From positions 1 to 12,861 of the forward strand of contig JANXVQ010000023.1 of the NCBI GenBank assembly GCA_025351545.1: DNA of 12,861 nucleotides. Reading direction: 5' to 3'. Origin of the DNA: Spirosoma sp. (GTDB lineage: Bacteria; Bacteroidota; Bacteroidia; Cytophagales; Spirosomataceae). Shown here piece after piece: positions 1 through 8,601 of this stretch. Made by a program: the position numbers and the translations under genes. How positions within the stretch are numbered: position 1 is the first letter of the stretch; each line of letters opens with the position of its first letter. The notes beneath the pieces were generated by a model, which worked only from the letters and a program-made list of their open reading frames with translations, did no database searches and was not told the DNA's origin.

Positions 1-1
1 T

Positions 2-3000
2 GCAGCCAATAGCCTTTTCAACAAGCTGACGGCTGATGCCGCTAATCCATTCCGACAGGTAGATAGAACGAACGATATTCTGACGGGTACATATGCACTC
101 GCTAAAGGCACGGACTTTGACCTGCTGCGCGGAGCCAAACGCCTGACCGACCGCGAGTACAAACTACAGCCCGATCTTGGCTATATCTCGCTTATAACAC
201 CGTTGCGTAACGATGAAATTTTAGCGGTTTCTTACGAATACACCTATCAGGGTCGACATTATAAAGTTGGTGAGTTGACAGAAGATTATCAGGCTCGCCA
301 GAATAACGAGGTGCTGGTACTGAAACTGTTAAAGTCCGCTACGTTGCGCAACAACCTCCAGTTGCCCATGTGGAACCTGATGATGAAAAACATCTACTCC
401 CTCAACTCGGCCCAGATTACACGACAGGGGTTTCAGTTGCGGGTTATTTACAAAGATGACTTAACGGGTATCGACAACCCGAACCTTCAGGAAGGAGCTA
501 TCCAAAACATACCGTTAGTGCAGGTCTTCGGTATGGATCGGCTCAATCAACAGTTAGACGCCCAACCCGACGGTAATTTCGATTACGTTGAAAACCTCAC
601 TATAGATAGCCGGTACGGGAAGATTATTTTCCCAACACTGGAACCGTTCGGCGCTTTTCTGGCGACGAAGCTCGGAAGTGATGCATCGCTGAAGTCCAAG
701 TATGTTTTCGATCAGCTCTACCGGGGTACACAGACTGATGCTGCACAACTTGCCGATAAAAATAAGTTTTTCCTGAAAGGCTCTTTCCAGTCGGGCAACG
801 GCGCCGAAGTACAATTGCCGTATGGTGTTAATGAGCAGTCGGTAACAGTAACGGCGGGTGGTGTGCCGCTGGTTGCCGGCCTAGACTATGTTCTCGAAGC
901 CCAAATTGGCCGATTGCGCATCACCAATGAGAGTGTGACAAACTCCGGCCGCGAAATTCGCATAAGCTTTGAGCAGCCTGATTTGTTTCAGAATCAGATA
1001 CGAACGCTGATTGGTACGCACTTAGATTATGCCATCAGTCGGGACATTACGGTTGGGTTGACGGCCATGCACATGAAAGAGACGCCCGCTGGTTTCCTGA
1101 CCCGTGTGGCCCTCGGCAACGAGCCTGTAAACAACACTATTTTGGGGCTGAACGCCACCATTCGCAAGAATGCACCCGGCCTGACACGTTTCCTGGATGG
1201 CCTGCCGGGTGTCCAGACTAAAGAAATGTCTACCGTTCAGATCAACGGCGAAGTCGCTCAACTTCTTCCCGGTACGAACCCCAAAGCGCGAAACGAGAGC
1301 TACCTGGACGATTTTGAAGCAGCCCGTACCATTTTTGATCTGACCCGCCAACCCACGCGCTGGCGGCTGGGCGCTACTCCGCAACAGTTTCCGCAAGGGT
1401 CATTTGCCGATCCGCTGCCGTTTGCCTATAACCGCGCCCGAATTTCGGTCTACACCGTTGACCCCAGTATTTTTGGCTCAGCGGGATTGGGCGTATCATC
1501 GAATATTGACCTCGACGATGTAAATGGCCATGTTTATGAACGCCCATTTCTGCCCCAGGATTTATTTCCGGGTCGGTCGGCCAGAGTGGTACAATTACCC
1601 GAAAGCATTCTGGACGTATCGTATTTCCCAGCCGAGCGGGGTATGTATAACTACAACCCCAATCTGGATGCAAAGGGAAATTTGCCTCAAGCTACCTTGA
1701 AACAAAACTTCGGGGCGGTGACGCGGGCTATCGCTTCGGATATTGATTTCGATAATGCCAACATCGAAAATATGACGTTCTGGTTAATGGACCCGTTCGT
1801 GTCGGGGTCGGCCGGGGTGGTGCGAGGCAGTAATGATGATACGAAGAACATAAATAACACAACGGGAGGGAAACTGGTCTTTAACCTCGGCGATATTTCG
1901 GAAGATGTTATTAAAGACGGACGATATGAGTTTGAAAATGGTTTTCCAACGAGTGCCGATACCGCCAGTACCCGCGTTGGGGGCATCGCAACAACCGGCT
2001 GGGGAAAAGCACCAACGCAGCAGTTTGTTACAAATGCGTTCCAGAGTGGCGTTCGCGACCGGCAGGATATTGGATTAGACGGCTTGAGTAGTCAGCTAAC
2101 TATTCCAGATGGAGTTACATCAGAACAACAGTTTTTTCAAAGCTATCTGGCCGCCATTCGAACTAAAGTGACCGATCCCAATGCGCTGGCCGAGATTGAG
2201 CGGGATCCTTCGGGTGACGATTTTAAATTCTATCTCGGCGACGAAGCCGATCAGCAGAAATACATTGTGGCGCGGTACAAGCGGTTTATGGGCATGGAAA
2301 ATAACTCGCCCGAAAATACCAGCACCAACCAGTATTTGACCCCCGCATCCTCTACACTGCCCGATATTGAAGACCTTAATATTGACAACACCATCAACGA
2401 CAATGAAGCCTACTACGAGTATGAAGTAGACCTGCGCCAGGGTAAGCTGGAAGTTGGTCAAAAATATATTGTCGATAAAGTATCCGTACCAACAAAAGGC
2501 GCACCGGGTGGCGTTGTTAACTGGTATCAGTTCCGAATTCCAATTCGGGAACCGTTGCGGAAAGTGGGCAGCATCAATGGCTTTAAATCCATGCGGTTTA
2601 TGCGTATGTACCTGACCGATTTTGACCAACCGGTAGTGCTGCGATTTTCGGAGTTGCAGATGGAAGCCAACCAGTACCGAAAATATAACGGCGACCTGAC
2701 CCAACGCGGTTTGCAGGAAGTGCCCGAACCCTACGATGCTAAATTCACTGTCTCGACGGTCAATGTCGAAGAAAACAGCAGCACGCAAACGACTACAGTG
2801 GGTGGCGTTAAAAACCTGTACTCGGTGCCACCGGGCTACGTTCGTGACCGCGATTATACGCAGCCGAACGTTGTGGAATTGAACGAGCAGTCGATGCGTC
2901 TGAGCGTGACAAACCTCCGGGACGGCGACTCACGCGGGGCGTTCAAAAACACAAATTTCAATTTGTTGTTCCGGGAGCGGATCAAAATGTTCGTACATAT

Positions 3001-6000
3001 GCACAATCCTGATAATGAGAGCTTTCAGGTGTCAACGTTTGTGCGGCTTGGAACCGATTATACCGATAATTATTACGAAATAGAAATACCTAACCTCATT
3101 GCTTCTCCCGCTGGTAATGCGGACGCAAACGTGATTTGGCCAACGGGCACGTCTGGCGGACTTGGCGGTAATGATCTCGATCTGGCATTAGAAGAACTCA
3201 TTAACCTCAAAGCTAACCGTAACCGGCAACTAACCCGCCGAACATCGCTGGCCTATTCAGAACTGTCGGCCAACGGGCGTTATCGACTAACCGTGGTAGG
3301 TAGCCCCGACTTGAGTTCCGTACAGTCTGTCATGATTGGTATGCGTAATCCAAAAATGGTTGGCGACGGCGAACGGCCTAAAACGTTTACTATTTGGGTC
3401 GACGAACTGCGGGCCTATGGCTATGACCAGCATGCGGGTATAGCGGCTGTAGGGTCGGTAAATATGAAATTGGCCGATATTGGAACCCTGACGGCTTCGG
3501 GGCGAATTACGACTTTTGGCTTTGGCGGAGTGCAGACCCGTATTGGCGAACGGGCGCTCGAAACGACTACCGAATTTGGTTTGTCGTCGGCTTTGGCGGT
3601 CGATAAGTTTCTGCCCGTTAGTTGGGGACTGCGTATCCCGCTCTATGTTAACTACGACCACCGAAACGTGGACCCGCATTTTGACCCACTTGACCCCGAC
3701 ACACCACTGGAAACCTCGCTTTCGACTAAGCCGGAGTCTGAGCGGAATAGCTACCGCCAGTTGGTGCAGGACAACACGACCCGCCGGGGGTATAATTTCT
3801 CGAATGTCAGAAAGGTAAGAACCAACCCGAATGCCAAAATGCATTTCTGGGATATTGAGAATTTTGCGTTTACCTACGCATTTAACGACGCAAAACGGAC
3901 CAATATCCTGACGCAGGAATACCTTCAGCAGCAGCACCGGGGCGGCATCGCCTATACCTTCAGCAGCCAGCCAAAGCCTTTGGAGCCCTTCCGAAATATC
4001 GCATCGTTTGAGGCTCCCTATTTGCGTTGGCTCAAGGATTTTAATGTAACACTGCTGCCTACACTAGTCTCGATTCATACTGATATGGACCGCAGTTTTA
4101 TCAAAACACAGCTTCGTTCATCAGACTTAACGACCAATGGCATTGTTCCGCAGTTTGAGAAGTACTTTCTGTTTAACCGGTATTATGACCTCACCTGGAA
4201 CCTGACGCGCAGTTTAGTGCTGACTTATCACGCGCAGGCCAATGCAATTATTGATGAACCGGCGGGCGATATTAATACCCAGGCAAAACGGGACTCGATT
4301 ATAAACAGTATCAAACAACTCGGCCGACTGAAAAACTTTGTGCAGGATATTCGGGCTACCTATCGACTGCCTTTAGACAAAATTCCACTGCTCGACTGGA
4401 TTGCCGCCGATGCTATTTACGGAATTGGCTACCAGTTTCAGGCTAACTCATTTGGTGTTACCGATTCGTTGGGTGTGCCGTTTGGTAACACGTTGCGTAA
4501 TAATCGCGAACGGGGCATTACGGGCCGGGTCGATTTAATCCGGCTGTACAACAAAATTCGATACCTGCGCTTTGTGAATACACCGTCGCCAATTCGTAAA
4601 AACTTTGCCCGTAACCCTGGTGATATTGAAGATATTGTTCGGGGAGAAAGTAAAATACTGAAAAACTTTACGCGGGCCTTACTAACTGTACGCGGAATCA
4701 ATTTCTCCTATACCGTGCAGGAGTCTACAATTCTGCCGGGCTTTTTGCCGACGCCGAAATTATTCGGGGTAGACCAAAATAACGCGCCGGGACTTGGTTT
4801 TGTGCTGGGTAGTCAGGACCATAATATTATTTACAAAGCTGCCGATAAGGGCTGGCTTTCGCCCAGCACGGTACTTAATACCGCCTTTCAGCAGAATATC
4901 ACCAAAAAATTTACGGCCAGCACGACACTGGAGCCGTTCAAAGATTTCCGGATGCAGATAAACTGGCGTCTGGATCGTACGGATGCTTATCAGGAATATT
5001 ACCGTCCGGGTTCGCAGGGCGGCCCGTTCGAGACGTACTCAGCAGTCCGCAACGGGCAATTCAGTATGTCGTTCTGGTCGTTCCGTACGGCATTCATCGG
5101 TTTGCGTGGGGATAATACATCGCCCATTTTCGACCGATTTGAGAGCTATCGAGAGTATTTTATCAAGAAGTTAACTGAAGCCAATCCTGAAAAGATCGGC
5201 CGATATGACAAAACATCGCAGGATGTTTTGATACCCGCCTTTTTCGCGGCTTACAGCGGGCAGCCCGTTGAGAAAGCGCAACTATCTCCTTTCTATAATT
5301 TTCCCCTTCCAAACTGGCAGGTTGCCTATAACGGTCTCTCAGGATTAGGGTTTATTCGAAAGAAATTCAGCGCCTTTACCATCAATCACAGCTATTCATC
5401 AACCTACAGTGTTGGTAATTTTATCTCGAATTTAGATTATGGTGCCGCCTATGTCAATCTAGCCGTGCAGAACTCTCCACTGGCGACATCTATCAATCAG
5501 ATTGGGCAGTTTGTGCCTGTCTTTGCGATGAGCACGATTACCATGTCGGAGAAGTTTCAGCCGATGATTGGGGTTCAGTTCCAGACCAAGAACCGTATTA
5601 GTGGCCGGTTGGAATATAACCAAAGCCGCGATATTGCGCTGAGTTTATCTAACTCGCAGGTAGCTGAGTTGAGCAACAAAGACCTGACCGCTTCTATCGG
5701 ATTTACCCGGCAAAATGTGCGCATTCCGTTTCGTATCAACGGTGCTTATAAGAAACTGAAAAACGATCTGACATTTTCCTGTAACCTGACATTGCGCGAT
5801 ACACGGGCCATTCAGCGTAAATTAGATGCCGAGCAGACAATCACGGCTGGTAATGTGAACTTCCAGCTACGACCGCAAATAAGCTACATCGTGAACCGTC
5901 GATTGAATTTTAACTTTTACTTCGACCGGACTTTCAACGATCCACTCGTGTCGAACTCATTCCGTCGGGCAACCACGGCGGGTGGAATACAGGTGAAATT

Positions 6001-6016
6001 TAATCTGGCGGAGTAA
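2..6016 (+). CDS. sprA: SprA, T9SS outer-membrane translocon (5'-truncated by the window edge)
   Basis: The frame is open from the first bases of the window to the stop at 6014-6016, giving 2004 residues. SprA proteins are usually about 2,300-2,500 residues, so roughly the first 300-450, including the signal peptide, lie upstream. SprA (Sov in Porphyromonas) is the giant outer-membrane beta-barrel through which T9SS cargo and gliding adhesins leave the periplasm. Typical SprA stretches are visible: the YKVGELTEDYQ segment and the LMMKNIYSL segment near 260-405, the NESYLDDFEA motif of the SprA N-terminal/motility domain (1292-1321), and the NWQVAYNGLSGLG and INHSYSSTYSVGNF barrel segments near 5310-5425. 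The protein ends in alternating strands with a final amphipathic strand (VKFNLAE), as expected for an outer-membrane barrel. Internal TTG/ATG codons such as 203 are not the start, because the SprA-like sequence continues upstream in frame. No frameshift was seen. Hand counts of five 60-base lines give about 53% G+C. Confidence 0.95.
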   Translation, partial: AANSLFNKLTADAANPFRQVDRTNDILTGTYALAKGTDFDLLRGAKRLTDREYKLQPDLGYISLITPLRNDEILAVSYEYTYQGRHYKVGELTEDYQARQNNEVLVLKLLKSATLRNNLQLPMWNLMMKNIYSLNSAQITRQGFQLRVIYKDDLTGIDNPNLQEGAIQNIPLVQVFGMDRLNQQLDAQPDGNFDYVENLTIDSRYGKIIFPTLEPFGAFLATKLGSDASLKSKYVFDQLYRGTQTDAAQLADKNKFFLKGSFQSGNGAEVQLPYGVNEQSVTVTAGGVPLVAGLDYVLEAQIGRLRITNESVTNSGREIRISFEQPDLFQNQIRTLIGTHLDYAISRDITVGLTAMHMKETPAGFLTRVALGNEPVNNTILGLNATIRKNAPGLTRFLDGLPGVQTKEMSTVQINGEVAQLLPGTNPKARNESYLDDFEAARTIFDLTRQPTRWRLGATPQQFPQGSFADPLPFAYNRARISVYTVDPSIFGSAGLGVSSNIDLDDVNGHVYERPFLPQDLFPGRSARVVQLPESILDVSYFPAERGMYNYNPNLDAKGNLPQATLKQNFGAVTRAIASDIDFDNANIENMTFWLMDPFVSGSAGVVRGSNDDTKNINNTTGGKLVFNLGDISEDVIKDGRYEFENGFPTSADTASTRVGGIATTGWGKAPTQQFVTNAFQSGVRDRQDIGLDGLSSQLTIPDGVTSEQQFFQSYLAAIRTKVTDPNALAEIERDPSGDDFKFYLGDEADQQKYIVARYKRFMGMENNSPENTSTNQYLTPASSTLPDIEDLNIDNTINDNEAYYEYEVDLRQGKLEVGQKYIVDKVSVPTKGAPGGVVNWYQFRIPIREPLRKVGSINGFKSMRFMRMYLTDFDQPVVLRFSELQMEANQYRKYNGDLTQRGLQEVPEPYDAKFTVSTVNVEENSSTQTTTVGGVKNLYSVPPGYVRDRDYTQPNVVELNEQSMRLSVTNLRDGDSRGAFKNTNFNLLFRERIKMFVHMHNPDNESFQVSTFVRLGTDYTDNYYEIEIPNLIASPAGNADANVIWPTGTSGGLGGNDLDLALEELINLKANRNRQLTRRTSLAYSELSANGRYRLTVVGSPDLSSVQSVMIGMRNPKMVGDGERPKTFTIWVDELRAYGYDQHAGIAAVGSVNMKLADIGTLTASGRITTFGFGGVQTRIGERALETTTEFGLSSALAVDKFLPVSWGLRIPLYVNYDHRNVDPHFDPLDPDTPLETSLSTKPESERNSYRQLVQDNTTRRGYNFSNVRKVRTNPNAKMHFWDIENFAFTYAFNDAKRTNILTQEYLQQQHRGGIAYTFSSQPKPLEPFRNIASFEAPYLRWLKDFNVTLLPTLVSIHTDMDRSFIKTQLRSSDLTTNGIVPQFEKYFLFNRYYDLTWNLTRSLVLTYHAQANAIIDEPAGDINTQAKRDSIINSIKQLGRLKNFVQDIRATYRLPLDKIPLLDWIAADAIYGIGYQFQANSFGVTDSLGVPFGNTLRNNRERGITGRVDLIRLYNKIRYLRFVNTPSPIRKNFARNPGDIEDIVRGESKILKNFTRALLTVRGINFSYTVQESTILPGFLPTPKLFGVDQNNAPGLGFVLGSQDHNIIYKAADKGWLSPSTVLNTAFQQNITKKFTASTTLEPFKDFRMQINWRLDRTDAYQEYYRPGSQGGPFETYSAVRNGQFSMSFWSFRTAFIGLRGDNTSPIFDRFESYREYFIKKLTEANPEKIGRYDKTSQDVLIPAFFAAYSGQPVEKAQLSPFYNFPLPNWQVAYNGLSGLGFIRKKFSAFTINHSYSSTYSVGNFISNLDYGAAYVNLAVQNSPLATSINQIGQFVPVFAMSTITMSEKFQPMIGVQFQTKNRISGRLEYNQSRDIALSLSNSQVAELSNKDLTASIGFTRQNVRIPFRINGAYKKLKNDLTFSCNLTLRDTRAIQRKLDAEQTITAGNVNFQLRPQISYIVNRRLNFNFYFDRTFNDPLVSNSFRRATTAGGIQVKFNLAE

Positions 6017-6103
6017 AGGGGCTGGAAAGCTAACCTTGATTATATCTAAACGAAGCTAAAGACTGGTTCCCAGCCAACTTATAGAACCCAAACTGCATCT
6101 TCG

Positions 6104-6135
6104 TTTGTTTATCCCTCTGAGAACATATACGTTTG
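6104..6135 (+). promoter_or_regulatory. Bacteroidetes-type promoter for the small-gene pair
   Basis: A TTTG at 6104-6107 is followed, after 20 bases, by TACGTTTG at 6128-6135. This is an exact match to the -33 TTTG and -7 TAnnTTTG elements of the Bacteroidetes primary sigma factor (established from Bacteroides), with a normal spacer. Transcription would start a few bases after 6135, leaving a leader of roughly 10-20 bases before the ATG at 6156. It lies in the 139-base gap after sprA, where no clear terminator is visible. The element implies that the downstream pair can be expressed independently of sprA. Confidence 0.65.
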
Positions 6136-6155
6136 TAACCAAAACAGTTACCACA

Positions 6156-6365
6156 ATGGAAACGCAGAACGAACGCAAATCTATTCGGGAGGAAGACCTT
6201 ACGCCTGAACAGCGGGAAAAGTGGCTGTCGTTTTACCGGATGGTCATGCAACGCAAGCGTGATACACAAGCTGAAATGCGGGCACGCGCAAAATCTCCTG
6301 AACGTCAAGAGATTATGAGGCAATTGAATGAAGAGAATGCAAAGCGAGGCACGCCCTATTTATAA
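6156..6365 (+). CDS. Small charged hypothetical protein, first gene of an overlapping pair
   Basis: I do not recognise this 69-residue protein. The ATG at 6156 is preferred over an in-frame TTG at 6105, because the TTG lies inside the promoter -33 element and the residues it would add resemble translated leader. The protein is very hydrophilic: by hand count 16 Lys/Arg and 13 Asp/Glu. It has no membrane segment or signal peptide. From LTPEQREKWLSFY (residues 15-27) to the NEENAKRG tail it looks almost wholly alpha-helical, probably cytoplasmic, possibly a helical hairpin or nucleic-acid or partner-binding peptide. Its last 38 bases overlap the start of the DUF6169-like gene in another frame, suggesting translational coupling. 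A small charged first gene overlapping a larger second one resembles toxin-antitoxin or chaperone-client layouts, but that is inference only. It could also be a non-essential leader ORF. Confidence 0.6.
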   Translation: METQNERKSIREEDLTPEQREKWLSFYRMVMQRKRDTQAEMRARAKSPERQEIMRQLNEENAKRGTPYL

Positions 6366-6837
6366 TTTTAAGTTTAATGGCGGACGGGATAACGTTTACT
6401 CATTCGGTACCAAGAATAGTATCGAATACGATGTTCGATTTAAACCGACAACAGACTATGTATCGTTGGACGAACTGTGGCGGGATGATTTTTACGAAAT
6501 TGTTATTGAGGTAATTGCTGCTCCAGATCCAACATACATACCGGCTGACCGCGCCATCCTTTCGACTATTGTCGCAATTATCACCGATTTCTTCGCTGTT
6601 CATAAGCGCGTTATTTTATATATCTGCGATGATTCCGACTCTCGGGAACAGGCCCGTAAACGAAAGTTCGATAACTGGTACAAGCGTTTTGGTAGTGTAC
6701 TTTACCAGAAATACGATCTCCCTACGGTCTCTGACCATTCCGAACGCTTTTTTGCATCGATTTTCTTCCGACGGGATAATCCGAATCGACTGGCAGTTAT
6801 TGACGCTTTTGACCGACTCGCGATGGGTGATAAATAG
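6328..6837 (+). CDS. DUF6169-like protein of unknown function
   Basis: This 169-residue soluble protein shows the pattern I associate with the Bacteroidota family DUF6169; the family assignment is from memory. The N-terminal part alternates aromatic and charged residues in short strands (YNFKFNGG at 12-19, YSFGTKNSIEYDVRF at 24-38). A central helix follows (STIVAIITDFF, 79-89), then a strand ending YICDDSD (98-104), a basic segment ARKRKFDNWYKRF (109-121), and a C-terminal RRDNPNR (148-154). The strand-plus-Cys-Asp followed by basic Arg/Lys/Trp residues is the most conserved-looking part and might bind a nucleotide or nucleic acid, which is speculation. The start at 6328 overlaps the upstream gene by 38 bases; a second in-frame ATG at 6337 would shorten the overlap to 29. 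Hand counts over 6361-6660 give about 42% G+C, clearly lower than sprA, which suggests acquisition from elsewhere. No catalytic motif of a known toxin or nuclease is recognisable. Confidence 0.75.
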   Translation: MKRMQSEARPIYNFKFNGGRDNVYSFGTKNSIEYDVRFKPTTDYVSLDELWRDDFYEIVIEVIAAPDPTYIPADRAILSTIVAIITDFFAVHKRVILYICDDSDSREQARKRKFDNWYKRFGSVLYQKYDLPTVSDHSERFFASIFFRRDNPNRLAVIDAFDRLAMGDK

Positions 6838-6935
6838 GTGCATTTTCTACATATTGACGCTGCCGGATAATCGAACCGTATTCCAACAATCTTAATCATT
6901 TGCCGGTTGACTTACTAAACACTAACCAAAACAAC

Positions 6936-7997
6936 ATGAACTATAAATCGCTTGGCAATACTGGTGTATTGGTCTCCGAAATTTGCCTCGGTACGATGAC
7001 TTTCGGCGGCACCGGCTACTGGAAAGCTATGGGCGAACTCCAGCAAAACGCCGTTAATGATATCGTTAAAACCGCTGTCGACAATGGCATCAACTTCATT
7101 GATACCGCCAATGTCTATTCGTTTGGTGAGTCAGAACGGTTACTTGGTCAGGCTCTAAAATCGTTGGGCTTATCGCGTGATGAGCTTATTATTGCTACCA
7201 AAATGCGGAGCCGCATGGGCGAAGGTAAAAATCAGGTTGGCCTGGGTCGTCTGCAAATCATGCAGCAGATAGAAGGTAGCCTGAAACGACTTCAAATCGA
7301 CCATGTTGACCTTTATCAGATTCATGGATTCGACCCGATCACACCGTTGGAAGAAACCATGCGCGGTCTGGAAGATGTGGTTCGGAGTGGTAAGGTGCGC
7401 TACATTGGTTGCTCGAACCTGGCGGCCTGGCAGGTCATGAAAGCGAACGGCATTGCCGAAAAAAATGGCTGGACAAAATTTGTATCCACCCAAAACTATT
7501 ATTCAATTGCTGGCCGTGATCTCGAAAACGAGATTGTGCCGATGGTGCAGGACCAGCAGATGGGTATTTTACCCTGGAGTCCGCTGGCGGGTGGTTTTCT
7601 GTCGGGGAAATACACTCGGGATAACAAACCCGAAGGCGATTCCCGACGATTAGCTTTCGATTTTCCCCCTGTCAATCAGGAACATGCCTACGATATTATC
7701 GACACGATGCAATCCATTGCCGAAGCTCATGGCGTATCGGTAGCGCGAGTTGCGCTGGCCTGGGTTTTAGCCAAGCCGGGCGTTACCAGCGTGATCATTG
7801 GCGCGAAAAATACGGACCAACTTTTAGATAATATCAAAGCCGTTGAGGTAAGCTTAACGACTGAGCAACTGGAAAAGCTCGATGAAATAAGTGCAACGCC
7901 TAAACCTTATCCGCAGTGGATGATTAAGCGGCAGAGCAGCGACCGGTTTGGCGCGTATAATTTCTCGCCGAACCAATCGACTATGGTGGCAAAGTAA
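6936..7997 (+). CDS. Aldo/keto reductase
   Basis: A 353-residue NADPH-dependent aldo/keto reductase, predicted to be a cytoplasmic (alpha/beta)8 barrel that reduces aldehydes or ketones; the substrate cannot be told from sequence. The catalytic tetrad is complete: Asp56 and Tyr61 in FIDTANVYSFGESE, Lys89 in IIATKM, and His130 in YQIHGFD. The cofactor-binding C-terminal part is present, with PWSPLAGGFLSGKY and GVTSVIIGAKNTDQL, the family's late signature around the 2'-phosphate site. Length and motifs fit the subgroup that resembles YajO/Tas and the AKR11-13 families. I chose the ATG at 6936 because MNYKSLGNTGVLVSEICLGTM is the normal family start; an in-frame TTG at 6900 would add 12 residues of unlikely sequence. 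It follows the DUF6169-like gene after 98 bases with neither a clear promoter nor a terminator, so the transcript boundary is unknown. The gene appears intact. Confidence 0.93.
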   Translation: MNYKSLGNTGVLVSEICLGTMTFGGTGYWKAMGELQQNAVNDIVKTAVDNGINFIDTANVYSFGESERLLGQALKSLGLSRDELIIATKMRSRMGEGKNQVGLGRLQIMQQIEGSLKRLQIDHVDLYQIHGFDPITPLEETMRGLEDVVRSGKVRYIGCSNLAAWQVMKANGIAEKNGWTKFVSTQNYYSIAGRDLENEIVPMVQDQQMGILPWSPLAGGFLSGKYTRDNKPEGDSRRLAFDFPPVNQEHAYDIIDTMQSIAEAHGVSVARVALAWVLAKPGVTSVIIGAKNTDQLLDNIKAVEVSLTTEQLEKLDEISATPKPYPQWMIKRQSSDRFGAYNFSPNQSTMVAK

Positions 7998-8060
7998 GGT
8001 GAATGGCAGGCGGCAAACCGGTTGATCTGTAAGATAAACGGCTCGCCAGCCATATTACCG

Positions 8061-8092
8061 TTTGCAAATCCGGCCCTTGCTACCGTATTTTG
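8061..8092 (+). promoter_or_regulatory. Possible gcvH promoter (imperfect Bacteroidetes consensus)
   Basis: TTTG at 8061-8064 is followed after 20 bases by GTATTTTG at 8085-8092. The last four bases match the TTTG part of TAnnTTTG, but the leading TA is displaced by one base. The spacing equals that of the better promoter at 6104-6135, and the position, about 25 bases before the gcvH start, is suitable. The match is weak and could be chance. Confidence 0.35.
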
Positions 8093-8116
8093 CGGCTATA
8101 AATCAATTCCCCTACA

Positions 8117-8500
8117 ATGAATTTTCCTGCAGAACTAAGCTATACGGAGGATCACGAATGGATTCGGATAGAAAGTGACGGTACAGCCGTGATTGGTATT
8201 ACCGAATTTGCCCAAAATGAACTGGGTGATATCATCTTCATTGATGTTAATACCGTTGGTCAATCGCTTGCTAAAGGTGAGGTATTTGGCGCAGTTGAAG
8301 CCGTTAAAATTGTATCGGACTTGTTTCTGCCGATTGAGGGTGAAATCCTTGAATTGAACCCAGCCATCGAAAAATCACCCGAACTGGTTAATAATGATCC
8401 CTATGGCAAAGGCTGGATTATCCGCCTGAAGCCCGCTGGTGCATCGCAGCAGGATGGCTTACTAAACGCTGATTCCTACAAGGAATTGGTGGGTGCCTGA
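8117..8500 (+). CDS. gcvH: Glycine cleavage system H protein
   Basis: A 127-residue H protein, the lipoylated shuttle that carries the aminomethyl group between the P, T and L proteins during glycine breakdown to CO2, ammonia and methylene-tetrahydrofolate. The family's full length is present, starting at MNFPAELSYTEDHEWIR. The lipoyl domain has FGAVEAVKIVSDLFLPIEGE, in which Lys64 is the lipoylation site. The C-terminal NDPYGKGWIIRLKP signature is present too. The ATG at 8117 gives the standard N-terminus. It seems to be a single-gene unit: a possible promoter lies at 8061-8092 and an intrinsic terminator follows 20 bases after the stop. gcvP and gcvT are not in the window, as is common in Bacteroidota, where gcvH often sits near sprA instead. 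Confidence 0.97.
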   Translation: MNFPAELSYTEDHEWIRIESDGTAVIGITEFAQNELGDIIFIDVNTVGQSLAKGEVFGAVEAVKIVSDLFLPIEGEILELNPAIEKSPELVNNDPYGKGWIIRLKPAGASQQDGLLNADSYKELVGA

Positions 8501-8520
8501 TCAACTGTACTTTAAATCAG

Positions 8521-8546
8521 AAGGCTCCGCAAGGGGCCTTTTTTTT
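8521..8546 (+). terminator. Intrinsic terminator after gcvH
   Basis: AAGGCTCC (8521-8528) pairs with GGGGCCTT (8533-8540) to give an 8-bp stem with one G-T wobble. It is closed by a GCAA tetraloop of the stable GNRA class and runs into eight T residues at 8539-8546. This is a classical Rho-independent terminator that separates gcvH from the following operon. Confidence 0.92.
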
Positions 8547-8560
8547 AACTAATCATTTCA

Positions 8561-8596
8561 CCTCAATCCTTCCTTTTAGAAAAAGGTGAGGGGGGC
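8561..8596 (+). repeat. Short palindromic element overlapping the leader of the dihydroorotase-like gene
   Basis: CCTTTT (8572-8577) and AAAAGG (8581-8586) form a 6-bp hairpin with an AGA loop. It is flanked by CCTC at 8561-8564 and GAGG at 8589-8592, which could also pair. The G-rich right flank (8589-8595) ends six bases before the ATG at 8602 and may act as the ribosome binding site. The overall shape (pyrimidine-rich arm, short AT loop, purine-rich arm) is like a worn copy of short interspersed palindromes common in Bacteroidota, but only one copy is visible here. Confidence 0.4.
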
Positions 8597-8601
8597 TACT
8601 C

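Noticed and set aside
2120..2788. A 222-codon open frame on the minus strand inside sprA
   Set aside because: It lies fully antisense to clear SprA coding sequence, and its translation shows no recognisable family; long antisense frames are expected opposite such a gene.
3287..3937. A 216-codon open frame on the minus strand inside sprA
   Set aside because: Same situation: antisense to SprA, with composition of a shadow frame (rich in Arg, His and Cys) and no domain.
6020..6075. Possible terminator after sprA (GGCTGG at 6020-6025 with CCAGCC at 6070-6075)
   Set aside because: The loop would be 44 bases and no T-run follows; the nested CTGG-TTC-CCAG hairpin is only four base pairs.
6105..6155. 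TTG start at 6105 for the small charged protein
   Set aside because: This TTG is part of the promoter -33 element; the ATG at 6156 fits the promoter and the A-rich leader better.
6515..6895. A 126-codon plus-strand frame overlapping the DUF6169-like gene
   Set aside because: It is the alternative frame of a better supported gene, with Ser/Leu-rich low-information translation.
6838..6935. Promoter for the aldo/keto reductase around TTTG at 6899-6902
   Set aside because: No TA lies at the right distance before this TTTG, and no -33 partner at normal spacing was found.
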